Shown: positions 1 to 8,592 of the stretch, in pieces | Numbering within the stretch: position 1 is the stretch's first letter | How the letters are laid out: each line of letters begins with the position of its first letter | Assembly: GCA_903910555.1 (NCBI GenBank) | Contig: CAIVZZ010000010.1 | Coordinates: 1 to 64,000 of the forward strand | Source of the DNA: an uncultured Gemmatimonadota bacterium | Lineage (GTDB): Bacteria > Gemmatimonadota > Gemmatimonadetes > Gemmatimonadales > Gemmatimonadaceae | Direction of reading: 5' to 3' | DNA length: 64,000 bases | Program-made: the position numbers and the translations under genes | The notes under the pieces: generated by a model | The model's input: the letters and a program-made list of their open reading frames with translations, nothing else | What the model was told of the DNA's origin: nothing | The model's database searches: none

Positions 1-52
1 CGACCTTGGCCTTGAACGCCGGGGCGTGGTTCCTGCGATTCCGTTTCGACAT
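1..52 (-). CDS. IS3-family transposase OrfA, N-terminal fragment cut by the window edge
   Basis: Translation from the ATG at 52 on the minus strand gives MSKRNRRNHAPAFKAKV before the window ends. The pattern of basic residues, then RNHxPxFKAKV, is the standard start of IS3-family OrfA proteins, whose N-terminal helix-turn-helix binds the terminal repeats. A GAG-rich stretch (CAGGAGCTCGTG) just before the start can serve as ribosome binding site. Only 17 codons are visible, so the subgroup and whether the element is intact cannot be judged. Confidence 0.8.
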   Translation of the reverse strand, partial: MSKRNRRNHAPAFKAKV

Positions 53-144
53 CACGAGCTCCTGGGTAGTGGACGAAAGGTTCGTCCGGAGAGCCCGCTT
101 GTCCACTCATCCTAGCTGTTCAGAAAACCGAGGCCACTTCTCCA
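1..144 (-). mobile_element. IS3-family insertion sequence, one end only (rest lies left of the window)
   Basis: The minus strand carries the first codons of an IS3-type OrfA, preceded by a non-coding leader and a terminal sequence. Read outward-in on the minus strand, the element appears to begin at 144 with TGGAGAAGTGGCC, followed by CGGTTTTCTGAACAGC. That has the TG start and the GTGGCC/CGGTTTTCTG wording typical of IS3-family terminal repeats. The boundary is also where the neighbouring S10 peptidase stops resembling its family. The other terminal repeat and the target duplication lie outside the window, so the exact end is uncertain by a few bases. Confidence 0.75.
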
Positions 145-1525
145 TGTCGTAGTATCCCATCGCGACGTAGAGCTTCATGTACGGATTCTTCGCAAACGCG
201 CGCTCGAGACTTGGGACGACGTTCGCGTATTTCCCTTCGTCGTAGCGCCAGCGGCCGATCCCGCCGCCGAGGACATAGTAGATGTCGTCATCTTTGTAGC
301 CGAGTTCGCGGCGGATGTAGTCGTTCACCACCGGAGTAAAAGAATTTCGAATGCTCGCGTCGCTCGGATCAAACGCGGTGCGGCCCGAGGTGGGATCGCC
401 GTTGATCGAGGTGAAGCGGCTGTCGAGGCGGCCGGTGTTCAGTCCTTTGCCATGAAGGAGTTCCGCGCTGAACGGTGCGAGATCGATCCGAAGATCGCAG
501 TCGGCTATGAATCGCACCGAGGTGCCGGTGAAGCGCGCGGTCTTGGCGATGATCGCGGTGCGTTCCGCGGGAGTCATCGCGGCGCCTTTCAACAGCGCGG
601 TCGCGTACTCACCGGTGGTGAACGCTTCGACCTGCTTCGCGAATTCTTCGATCGAAAGGTTCTGCAGCTCTGGCACGAGCTTCTTGTGGTAGTACGCGGT
701 CATGGCGAACGACGGAAAAAATCCGACGTAGCCGATATCGTTTCCTTTGTCCGGCCGCGAATTCTCAAAGTTCAAAACGGAACTGAGCAGGATCACGCCA
801 TTCAGAGCGATGCCGTTGTCGGTCAGATATCCGGACAGATGCGCCGCGCGCGTCGTGCCGTAACTCTCGCCGCCAATGAATCGCGGGCTCGCCCACCGCT
901 CGCTGCGCGTGAGATACAGCCGGATGAACTCTGCAACAGACCGCATGTCTTCATCGAGTCCCCAAAAACGCGGACCATTTTGCGGCCCGTTCGCGCGGCT
1001 ATATCCGGTGCCGACTGGATCGAGAAAGACCATGTCGGTTTGATCGAGCAGAGTGTTCTGGTTTTCCTCGAACGAATACGGCGGCGGCGGATTAGAGCCG
1101 TCGGCGTTGAGATGGATTTTCTTGGGGCCGAATGCACCGAGGTGCAGCCAGAGCGTCGCGGAGCCTGGGCCGCCATTGAACAGAAATGAGATGGGGCGCG
1201 TGGCGGGGTCGGTCACGCCGTCCTTCGTATACGCTACGTAGAAAATATTTCCTTCAGTATCGCCGGTCTGCTCGTTGCGCTGTGGGAGCATTCCGGTGGT
1301 CGCCGTATAGTGGATCGTCGTGCCGTTGATGGTTACTTGGTGGTGCGTGATGGAGATGGAATCGCCGTTGACGGAGCGGCGGGTGTTGAGCTGGGCGAGG
1401 ACGCGGGATTGGAGCGAAGTGTCTACGGGTGGCGCTGTTCCGGCGCCGCGCCCGCCGCGGCCCGCGCCCTGAGCTGAGAGTACGAGGGGAGCGAGGCACA
1501 GTGCGGCAATTGCAGTCGGGCGCAT
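107..1525 (-). pseudogene. S10 serine carboxypeptidase truncated by an IS3 insertion
   Basis: The start of the protein is a Sec signal peptide (residues 1-20, ending LSAQG). The S10 fold follows: GGPGS at 118-122 (oxyanion region) and the nucleophile motif GESYG with Ser221. The family normally continues past a GYYD motif (Asp460 here, the likely catalytic Asp) for about 40 more residues to the catalytic His in GHMMY. Here, after GYYD, the frame runs straight into the insertion sequence, and 12 IS-encoded residues precede a TGA at 107-109. The catalytic His is therefore missing and the product should be inactive. The gene diverges from the M20 hydrolase, with a 95-bp gap at 1526-1620. Confidence 0.85.
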
Positions 1526-1620
1526 TGTCGATTTCCGGTTGGTGGTCGCCGAATCACATTGTCGGCGCGTACTATTCTATGTAGTCGCGCTCCGGGCGCG
1601 AGGGGATTCAAGGAGTATTC

Positions 1621-2934
1621 ATGCAACGGCGTGAGTTTGCGGGGACAATTTTGGCGCTCGGCGCAGTCGCGGTGCTGCCACGCGGCCTGCGTGGGCTCGG
1701 TGCCGCAGCCGCGCCGCGAACGGTGAACGGCGCGAGACTGAACGCGCACCTCGCAGCACTCTCCGAGTTCGGCAAGAATCCGCAGGGCGGAGTTTCGCGC
1801 GTGGCGTACAGCGATGCCGACAAAGCCTCGCGCCCGTACATCATGCAGCTCATGCGCGACGCGAAGCTCGACGTTTCCGTCGACGCGGCCGGAAATATCA
1901 TGGGGCGCCGCGCGGGATCCGACGCATCGCTCAAGCCAATCCTCTTCGGTTCGCATACCGACTCCGTTCCCGAAGGCGGGATGTACGACGGCGATGTCGG
2001 CTCAATGGGCGCGATCGAAGTCGCGCAGTCGCTGGCCGAACAGAACATCACCACCCGACATCCGCTGATTGTCGTTGTGTGGCAGAACGAAGAGGGCGGC
2101 CTATGGGGGACGCACGCGGCGACAGCGGAACTCACGCCAGCCGAACTTGCGACGGTGAGCCGCAGCGGAAAAACCATTCGCGAAGGAATCGCGTTCCTCG
2201 GCGGCGACCCTGATCATCTCGAGCGCACGCGCCTCACCAAAGGCAGCCTTGCTGCATACCTCGAGCTGCACATCGAGCAGGGCGGCACGCTCGAAAAAGA
2301 AAAACTCGATATCGGCGTCGTAGAGGGGATCGTCGGGATCCATCAGTGGAACGTCACGATCGACGGATTCCAGAATCATGCCGGCACGACCGCGATGAAC
2401 GACCGGCACGATGCGATGCTCTCGGCCGCCCGATTCATCGAAGCGGTGAATCGCGTGGTCACGAGCGAACCAGGGCGCCAGGTCGGGACGGTCGGGCGGA
2501 TCAACGCACTCCCGGGCACCGTGAATGTGATTCCCGGGAAAGTCGAATGCACGCTCGAAATTCGTGATCTGGATGCAAAGAAAATCGATTCGCTTTTCGC
2601 GAAAGTCGAAGCGGAAGCGAAGAAGATCGGCGCGATGAACGGGACTACGTTCACCTTCGCGCAGTTTACGAACAACATTCCGGCGCCGACTTCTCCCGCG
2701 ATCCGCGCGATGGTTGCCGCGTCCGCCAAGGAGCTCGGCCTGACATACAAGACCATGCCGAGTGGCGCCGGTCACGACGCGCAGGACGTTGCGCAGATCT
2801 GTCCGGTGGGGATGATCTTTGTCCCGAGTGTCGGCGGCATCAGTCATGCGCCGAAGGAATTCTCGAAGCCACAGGACATCACGAACGGAGCGAACGTCCT
2901 GTTGAACACGCTGCTCAAGCTGGACGCCGCATGA
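1621..2934 (+). CDS. M20-family Zn-dependent amidohydrolase (N-carbamoyl-amino acid hydrolase / allantoate amidohydrolase type)
   Basis: 437 residues. The N-terminus has a twin-arginine signal (MQRREFAGTI, then a hydrophobic stretch), so export to the periplasm is likely. The metal ligands of the hydantoinase/carbamoylase branch are visible: GSHTDSVPEGG (His112), DGDVG (Asp123 or Asp125), NEEGG (Glu157/Glu158), HIEQGG (His217) and a C-terminal His in GGISHAP. The dimerisation/lid domain lies between them. Such enzymes cleave N-carbamoyl or ureido groups; the substrate cannot be read from sequence. The start is supported by an AAGGAG sequence at 1609-1614. The stop overlaps the next start by 4 bp, making this the first gene of a long operon. 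Confidence 0.88.
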   Translation: MQRREFAGTILALGAVAVLPRGLRGLGAAAAPRTVNGARLNAHLAALSEFGKNPQGGVSRVAYSDADKASRPYIMQLMRDAKLDVSVDAAGNIMGRRAGSDASLKPILFGSHTDSVPEGGMYDGDVGSMGAIEVAQSLAEQNITTRHPLIVVVWQNEEGGLWGTHAATAELTPAELATVSRSGKTIREGIAFLGGDPDHLERTRLTKGSLAAYLELHIEQGGTLEKEKLDIGVVEGIVGIHQWNVTIDGFQNHAGTTAMNDRHDAMLSAARFIEAVNRVVTSEPGRQVGTVGRINALPGTVNVIPGKVECTLEIRDLDAKKIDSLFAKVEAEAKKIGAMNGTTFTFAQFTNNIPAPTSPAIRAMVAASAKELGLTYKTMPSGAGHDAQDVAQICPVGMIFVPSVGGISHAPKEFSKPQDITNGANVLLNTLLKLDAA

Positions 2935-3899
2935 TGGTGCGCCGAATTTCACATCGCATGTGCGCCGCCCTCTTTGCGGGCGTCGCGCTCGCGCAGCGGA
3001 GCCCTGCGCAGGTCGTGCAGCCTGCGCCGGCCGCACAGGCGCCGCAGAGCGTGGAGCGCTCGCTGACGGTAGATGAACGCGCGCGCACTTATCATCTCCA
3101 TGTTCCGGCAAAGCACCGCTCGCCCGCGCCACTCGTATTTGTGTTCCACGGCGGCGGCGGCCAGGGGACGGGAATCGAATCGACGTCTGGATTCGACGCG
3201 ATTTCAGACCGCGAGGGTTTTATCGTCGTCTATCCTGATGGGATTGATCGCGGGTGGAACGACGGCCGCACGGACAATCCCAAGCAGGGAGCGCTCCGAA
3301 AAAATGTCGACGATATCGCGTTCGTGCGCGCGATGATCGCAGATATCGAAACCGTTTCGCCGATTGACGCGCGACGTATTTTCGCGACCGGAATGTCGAA
3401 CGGCGGAATCTTCTCGCAGTACGTCGCCGCGAAACTCTCTGATAAGTTCGCTGCGATCGCGCCGGTGGCGGGCGGAATCGCGGACCCGTTTTACAAAGAG
3501 TTCGCGCCGACAAGCCCCGTGAGTGTGTTTGCGATGAATGGCACACGCGATCCACTGGTGCCCTTTGCCGGCGGGAACGTCGCACGGATCGGGCGCGGAA
3601 AGGTGATTCCGGTCGACGAGGCGATGCAGCTCTGGGTCGTCCGCGACGGAACCAAGTCGGAGCCCAAGACGGGAATGCTTCCTGATACGGATCCCACCGA
3701 TGGCTGCCGCGTCACCTGGAAGAAGTGGTCCGGTGGCCGAGACGGGACCGAGGTGTGGCTGTACGCAGAGGAAGGAGCGGGTCACACCTGGCCCGGTGGA
3801 CCGCAGAATCTGCCAGTTGCGCGGGTGGGGAGCGTGTGCCGCGATTTCGATGCGAGTGAGGCGGCGTGGAGCTTTTTCAAGGCGCATCCGAAACCGTAA
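2931..3899 (+). CDS. Secreted PHB-depolymerase/feruloyl-esterase-like alpha/beta hydrolase (CE1, LpqC type)
   Basis: 322 residues with an N-terminal signal peptide (about 1-21, ending ALAQR). Alpha/beta-hydrolase features: the oxyanion stretch HGGGGQ at 73-78, the nucleophile elbow GMSNGG with Ser156, and a C-terminal GHTWPGG supplying the catalytic His, which is characteristic of the PHB-depolymerase/feruloyl-esterase family. The probable role is hydrolysis of an ester in the periplasm, for example acyl or aryl decorations on plant saccharides, which would fit the downstream sugar oxidation genes. The ATG overlaps the stop of the M20 gene (ATGATG junction), so translation is probably coupled. 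The polymer or ester substrate is unknown. Confidence 0.85.
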   Translation: MMVRRISHRMCAALFAGVALAQRSPAQVVQPAPAAQAPQSVERSLTVDERARTYHLHVPAKHRSPAPLVFVFHGGGGQGTGIESTSGFDAISDREGFIVVYPDGIDRGWNDGRTDNPKQGALRKNVDDIAFVRAMIADIETVSPIDARRIFATGMSNGGIFSQYVAAKLSDKFAAIAPVAGGIADPFYKEFAPTSPVSVFAMNGTRDPLVPFAGGNVARIGRGKVIPVDEAMQLWVVRDGTKSEPKTGMLPDTDPTDGCRVTWKKWSGGRDGTEVWLYAEEGAGHTWPGGPQNLPVARVGSVCRDFDASEAAWSFFKAHPKP

Positions 3900-3982
3900 C
3901 AGATCGACGCAGGACGCAGGAGAGGAATTTGGACGCGAGAGCACCATTGCGCACCGCGCTCCAGAGCGCGAAACTCTCTCTA

Positions 3983-4825
3983 ATGACTTCCCGCCGCACA
4001 TTCTTACAGACGCTCGGCGTGGCTTCTGCCGCCGCTGCGCTGCCGCGCGATCTTTTCGCCGGCATTCGGAACGCAAAACTCGACGCCGTTGGGCTTCAGC
4101 TCTACACGACCCGGTCACTGATGGCGAAAGACGTCGAGGGCACCCTCGCGATTGTCGCCGGAATTGGATACCGCGAAGTCGAGTTTGCCGGCTATTTCAA
4201 TCGAGATCCCGCCGCACTGCGCGCGACGCTCGACCAACTCAAGCTCACGTCGCCGTCCTGTCATGTCGGGCTCGATGCCGTTGAAGGTGGGTTTGACGCC
4301 ACTGCCGCCGCTGCGAAAACGCTCGGACACAAATGGGTCGTTGTTGCTTCGGTCCCCGGCAGATTTTTTCAAACGACTGATTCGCTGAAGGAACTCGCGC
4401 AGCGCTTCAATGCCATCGGCAAGCGCGCGAAGGACGCCGGGCTCCGCTACGGCTACCACAATCACAACGTCGAATTCAAAGCGGTCGGCGGAACGATCCC
4501 GCTCGAGTTGCTGCTCAACGAAACTGATCCGGCGCTCGTCGATTTTGAGATGGACGTCTACTGGGTCACGCAGGGCGGCGGCGATCCGCTCGCGCTGATC
4601 AACAAGTTTCCGGGCCGCTTCAAGCTGCTTCATGCCAAGGACGCGAGCGGTCCGCCGGATCAGAAAATGCGCGATGTCGGCTCCGGCGTGATCGACTGGA
4701 AAAAGATCTTCGCCGAGCGAAAGAGGGCAGGCGTCGAACATGTCTTTGTCGAACGCGACGACGCGCCCGATCCCGTCGCGAGCATCACTGCCAGCTACAA
4801 CTTTCTTCACAACCTTTCTTTCTAG
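3983..4825 (+). CDS. Tat-exported sugar isomerase/epimerase-like TIM-barrel protein
   Basis: 280 residues from the ATG at 3983. Upstream in-frame ATG codons exist but overlap the preceding gene, whereas this start gives a clean Tat signal (SRRTFLQTLG plus an alanine-rich hydrophobic run). The remainder is an AP-endonuclease-2/xylose-isomerase-type TIM barrel, with YHNHNVEF, a metal-site EMDVYW and HAKD near the C-terminus. Relatives act on keto-sugars or inositols, and in Bacteroidetes and Proteobacteria they occur with 3-keto-glycoside enzymes. The 83-bp gap before it contains no obvious signal. The following GMC gene starts 5 bp after the stop. Confidence 0.85.
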   Translation: MTSRRTFLQTLGVASAAAALPRDLFAGIRNAKLDAVGLQLYTTRSLMAKDVEGTLAIVAGIGYREVEFAGYFNRDPAALRATLDQLKLTSPSCHVGLDAVEGGFDATAAAAKTLGHKWVVVASVPGRFFQTTDSLKELAQRFNAIGKRAKDAGLRYGYHNHNVEFKAVGGTIPLELLLNETDPALVDFEMDVYWVTQGGGDPLALINKFPGRFKLLHAKDASGPPDQKMRDVGSGVIDWKKIFAERKRAGVEHVFVERDDAPDPVASITASYNFLHNLSF

Positions 4826-4830
4826 GGCCG

Positions 4831-6522
4831 ATGATCGCACCCAAACGTCTCATCCACGACGTCGTCATAGTCGGGTCCGGCGCAGGCGGCGGCATGGCCG
4901 CGCACGTGCTCACGAAAGCCGGTGCGAACGTGCTCCTGCTCGAAGCCGGCGGACCGTGGGACAACACGAAAGATTCGGCCATGATGAAGTGGCCATATCA
5001 GTCGCCACGTCGCGGCGCGAGCACGAAAGAACGCCCCTTTGGCGAATTCGACGCGTGCATCGGCGGCTGGGAACTCGACGGCGAGCCCTACACAAAAGCC
5101 GAAGGCACGAAGTTCGATTGGTGGCGCGCGCGTATGCTTGGCGGCCGGACGAATCACTGGGGCCGCATCTCACTCCGCTTTGGTCCAGACGATTTCAAAG
5201 CCAAGAGTCACGACGGACTCGGCGACGACTGGCCCATTTCATACGATGACATCGCGCCCTACTACGACAAAGTCGACAAATACATCGGAATCTTTGGATC
5301 GAAGGAAGGGCTGCGCAACCATCCAGACGGCGAATTTCTTCCCGCGCCGCGCCCGCGCTGCCGCGAACTGCTGGTCAAGGACGCAGCGGACAAACTCAAT
5401 ATCACCTGCATTCCGTCGCGGCTTTCGATCATCACGAAGCCGGTCAATGGTCGCGCCGCGTGCCACTATTGCGGGCAGTGCAATCGCGGCTGCGCGTCGA
5501 ATTCGAACTTCACGTCGCCAAACGTCCTGATTTATCCCGCGATGAAAACGGGGAAGCTCACCATCATGACGAACGCGATGGTGCGCGAGGTGACGACGAA
5601 CGATGCGGGATTGGCGACCGGTGTGAGCTACGTCGACAAGCACACCGGTGAAGACCGGCATGTTGATGCGAAGGTCGTCGTGCTCGCCGCGAGCGCGTGC
5701 GAAACGGCGCGCATCATGCTCAACTCGAAGTCAAAGGCGCACCCCAACGGACTCTCCAACTCCAGCGGCGTGATCGGCCGCTACATCACCGATACGACCG
5801 GGACGAGCGTCGGCGGGTTCATTCCGAAAATGGTCGACCAGCCCGCGCACAACTGCGACGGCGTCGGCGGCCTGCATGTGTACATGCCGTGGTGGATCGA
5901 CAACAAGAAGCTCGATTTCCCGCGCGGGTATCACATCGAGGTGTGGGGCGGACGCGGCGTGCCGAGCAACGGCTTCATGGGCGGGATCCAGCGCCTGCCG
6001 GGTGGCGGCGGATACGGGAAGGATTTGAAGAAGGACTATCGCCACTACTACGGCACGTCGATCGGGTTTGACGGGCGCGGCGAGATGATCCCAAACGAGA
6101 AATCATATTGCGAGATCGATCCGGAGAAGAAGGATCGCTATGGCATCCCCGTGCTGCGTTTTCATTGGGAGTGGAGCGATCACGAGATCAATCAGGTGAA
6201 GCACATGCAGGAGACGTTTCGTTCACTGATCGTGCAAATGGGCGGGACACCGAACGGAACCATGCCGACGAAGGAGCGCGGCTACGGCATCTCCAACGGC
6301 GGCTCGATCATTCATGAAGTCGGCGGAGTGAAGATGGGCGACGATCCGAAAAGTTCCGCGCTCAATTCCGACTGCCAGGCGCACGAGTGCAAAAATCTGT
6401 TCGTGACGGACGGCGCACCGTTTGTGGGTCAGGCCGACAAGAATCCGACCTGGACGATTCTCGCGCTCGCGTGGCGGACGTCTGAGGGAATTGCGCGGAA
6501 GATGAAGGAGGGGAGTCTATGA
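4831..6522 (+). CDS. GMC-family FAD dehydrogenase, large subunit (glucoside 3-dehydrogenase-like)
   Basis: 563 residues. An FAD-binding GSGAGGG at 15-21 opens the Rossmann fold. The C-terminal GMC_oxred_C block has HEVGGVKMG, then NPTWTILALAWR. A four-cysteine cluster, CHYCGQCNRGC (Cys211, 214, 217, 221), is not part of ordinary GMC oxidases and resembles the site where membrane FAD dehydrogenases hold an iron-sulfur cluster. There is no signal peptide of its own, while the next gene, a Gluconate_2-dh3 subunit, has a Tat signal; this is the usual partner arrangement. The best guess is oxidation of a sugar or glycoside at C3 with electrons passed to a cytochrome. No cytochrome gene is adjacent. 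Confidence 0.88.
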   Translation: MIAPKRLIHDVVIVGSGAGGGMAAHVLTKAGANVLLLEAGGPWDNTKDSAMMKWPYQSPRRGASTKERPFGEFDACIGGWELDGEPYTKAEGTKFDWWRARMLGGRTNHWGRISLRFGPDDFKAKSHDGLGDDWPISYDDIAPYYDKVDKYIGIFGSKEGLRNHPDGEFLPAPRPRCRELLVKDAADKLNITCIPSRLSIITKPVNGRAACHYCGQCNRGCASNSNFTSPNVLIYPAMKTGKLTIMTNAMVREVTTNDAGLATGVSYVDKHTGEDRHVDAKVVVLAASACETARIMLNSKSKAHPNGLSNSSGVIGRYITDTTGTSVGGFIPKMVDQPAHNCDGVGGLHVYMPWWIDNKKLDFPRGYHIEVWGGRGVPSNGFMGGIQRLPGGGGYGKDLKKDYRHYYGTSIGFDGRGEMIPNEKSYCEIDPEKKDRYGIPVLRFHWEWSDHEINQVKHMQETFRSLIVQMGGTPNGTMPTKERGYGISNGGSIIHEVGGVKMGDDPKSSALNSDCQAHECKNLFVTDGAPFVGQADKNPTWTILALAWRTSEGIARKMKEGSL

Positions 6523-7169
6523 AGACGGCAGACGACGGACGGCAGGGGACGGCTGGGACGACGGACGGCGGTCTGATTTCGCGGCGGGACATTCTCAAGG
6601 CGGCAGTCGTAGCGCCGCTGGCGTTCATTCCGTTCGCGGATGCAGACGCGGAGTTCGCTGCGCATCACGCGATGGCGGCGCTGCAGGGACAAGCCGCGGG
6701 CGTCGCGTATGTGCCGAAGTATTTTCACGCCGACGAGTGGAAACAGGTACGCGTGCTCGTCGATCTGATCATTCCAAAGGACGAGCACTCCGGCAGTGCA
6801 ACGGATGCGGGCGTGCCGGAGTTCATGGATTTTATTTGCGTCGAATATCCGAACTACCAGACGTGGGTGCGCGACGGCCTTCGCTGGCTCGATGCGCTTG
6901 CGTTCGATACACACCATAAGAACTTCGTGAACTGCTCCGATGCCGAGCGCCGCGCGATGCTCGATCAGATCGCGTGGCCGGCGAAGGCCGCGCCCGAAAT
7001 GCGGGCGGGGGTGCAGTTCTTCAACAGCTTCCGCGATTTCACGGCGAGCGGATTCTACTCGAGCCAAATGGGCGTGAAGGACATCGGCTATATGGGAAAT
7101 ACGGCGCTGGCCGAATGGCACGGCTGTCCGAAGCCGGCGCTGGATCATCTTGGAGTGAAGTACACATGA
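6519..7169 (+). CDS. Gluconate 2-dehydrogenase subunit 3-family protein with Tat signal (small subunit of the GMC dehydrogenase)
   Basis: 216 residues. A Tat motif SRRDILKAA at 21-29 is followed by a hydrophobic stretch ending near residue 40. The mature part, with YFHADEWKQVRVLVDLIIPKD and the conserved GVPEFMDF, matches the Gluconate_2-dh3 family, which pairs with GMC flavoproteins (LacC- and fructose-dehydrogenase-type small subunits). It probably chaperones and co-exports the folded large subunit. ATGA overlap with both neighbours implies translational coupling. The region coding residues 2-18 consists of repeats of GACGACGGACGGC and looks like inserted repeat DNA. The start at 6519 follows GGAGGGGAG, a strong ribosome binding site. 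Confidence 0.87.
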   Translation: MKTADDGRQGTAGTTDGGLISRRDILKAAVVAPLAFIPFADADAEFAAHHAMAALQGQAAGVAYVPKYFHADEWKQVRVLVDLIIPKDEHSGSATDAGVPEFMDFICVEYPNYQTWVRDGLRWLDALAFDTHHKNFVNCSDAERRAMLDQIAWPAKAAPEMRAGVQFFNSFRDFTASGFYSSQMGVKDIGYMGNTALAEWHGCPKPALDHLGVKYT

Positions 7170-8584
7170 AGTACAAACTGCTTGTTGCAGCGTGCCTTGC
7201 GTGTGCCGCGACTGCATCGGCCCAGCGTCCAACGTTCGCCGCCGGCGCGCGGGCATTTGTCAGCGTGGATACCGCGATCGTCGCGCTGACCCACGCACGC
7301 GTAATCGACGGCACCGGTGCCGCACCCAAAGAGAACCAAACGCTGATCATTCGCGACGGAGCGATCGCCGCACTCGGCGACGACGGCAAAGTTGCGATCC
7401 CGGCCGGTGCGCAAACGATCGATCTTACCGGCAAATCGCTGATCCCCGGCATGGTGCAGGTCCACGAGCACCTGTTCTATCCCACCGGCCCGGGCATGTA
7501 CGGCAATCTCGCGGTGAGCTTCACGCGACTCTATCTCGCCGGCGGCGTGACCTCGATGCGCACCGGCGGCAATATGAACGGCTACGGCGACATCGCGATC
7601 AAACGCGCGATCGACGCCGGAACCGTTGCCGGTCCGTGGATTGATGCCACCGCGCCCTACCTCGAAGGCCCCGGACTCGGACTCATTCAGGTCCGCGAGC
7701 TGAAGGACGCCGCCGACGCGACGCGCGAAGTGAACTTCTGGGCCGACGAAGGCGCGACGTCCTTCAAGACCTACATGCACATCACGCGCGCCGAACTTGC
7801 CGCCGTGATCGCAGCCGCGCACAAACGCGGCTTCAAAGTCACCGGCCATCTCTGCTCGGTCACCTTTCGCGAGGCCGCCGAGCTCGGCATCGACAATCTC
7901 GAGCACGGATTTTTTCCTGCGACCGATTTTGTCGCCGGGAAGAAAGAGGATGAATGCCCGGGCCAGCGCGAGGGGCAGGCATCGATCGCCGCGCTCGATC
8001 CGAACAGCGATGCGGTAAAGTCGCTGATCGCGGAACTCGTGAAGAAGCACGTGGCGCTCACGTCGACGCTCACCGTGTTCGAGACGAGCGTCCCCGGCCA
8101 GCCGCTGCCGAAGGGGCTCGAGCTGCTCGATCCTTCATTGAAAGAGCAGTTCGAACAGCGCTATGCGGCGGGGCAGCGCAACACGACGTCGCTCAGTGCG
8201 ACACTTTTTCCAAAAGCGCGCGCGCTCGAAGTCGCGTTCGTGAGAGCGGGCGGAACGCTCCTCGCCGGCACCGATCCAACCGGCAGCGGCGGGCTGATTC
8301 CCGGCTTCTCCGATCAGCGCGAACTCGAGCTGCTCGTCGAGAGCGGCCTCTCTCCGCTCGAAGCGATTAAGATCGGGACCATGAATGGCGCGACATTTCT
8401 CGGTCGCGCTGCGAAAGTCGGCTCGATCGCCGTCGGCAAGCAGGCCGATCTCGTCGTGCTCAACGGAAATCCCGCCGCGCGAATCAATGATCTCGAAAAT
8501 GTCGAGATGGTGTTCAAACAGGGAGTCGGATACGATCCGGCCAAGTTGATCGCGTCGGTCAAGGGAAAAGTCGGGCTCTTCTAA
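7166..8584 (+). CDS. Secreted metal-dependent amidohydrolase (imidazolonepropionase/prolidase-like)
   Basis: 472 residues from the ATG at 7166, which overlaps the preceding stop (ATGA). A Sec signal peptide ends around ATASAQ (residue 19). The chain follows the amidohydrolase plan: a small beta domain (ALTHARVIDGTGA), the metal motif VHEHLF on strand 1, SFKTYMH where the bridging Lys is expected, GHLC and LEHGFF for the later metal His residues, and AGTDPTGSG with the catalytic Asp near 370. The terminal GKQADLVVLNGNP is typical. Relatives hydrolyse Xaa-Pro peptides, lactams or other cyclic amides, and the substrate here is open. Confidence 0.85.
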   Translation: MKYKLLVAACLACAATASAQRPTFAAGARAFVSVDTAIVALTHARVIDGTGAAPKENQTLIIRDGAIAALGDDGKVAIPAGAQTIDLTGKSLIPGMVQVHEHLFYPTGPGMYGNLAVSFTRLYLAGGVTSMRTGGNMNGYGDIAIKRAIDAGTVAGPWIDATAPYLEGPGLGLIQVRELKDAADATREVNFWADEGATSFKTYMHITRAELAAVIAAAHKRGFKVTGHLCSVTFREAAELGIDNLEHGFFPATDFVAGKKEDECPGQREGQASIAALDPNSDAVKSLIAELVKKHVALTSTLTVFETSVPGQPLPKGLELLDPSLKEQFEQRYAAGQRNTTSLSATLFPKARALEVAFVRAGGTLLAGTDPTGSGGLIPGFSDQRELELLVESGLSPLEAIKIGTMNGATFLGRAAKVGSIAVGKQADLVVLNGNPAARINDLENVEMVFKQGVGYDPAKLIASVKGKVGLF

Positions 8585-8592
8585 ATCAATAA

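Noticed and set aside
452-1189. Long plus-strand frame opposite the S10 peptidase
   Set aside because: It is Arg/His-rich with no family motif and lies wholly antisense to a recognisable gene; GC-rich DNA produces such frames.
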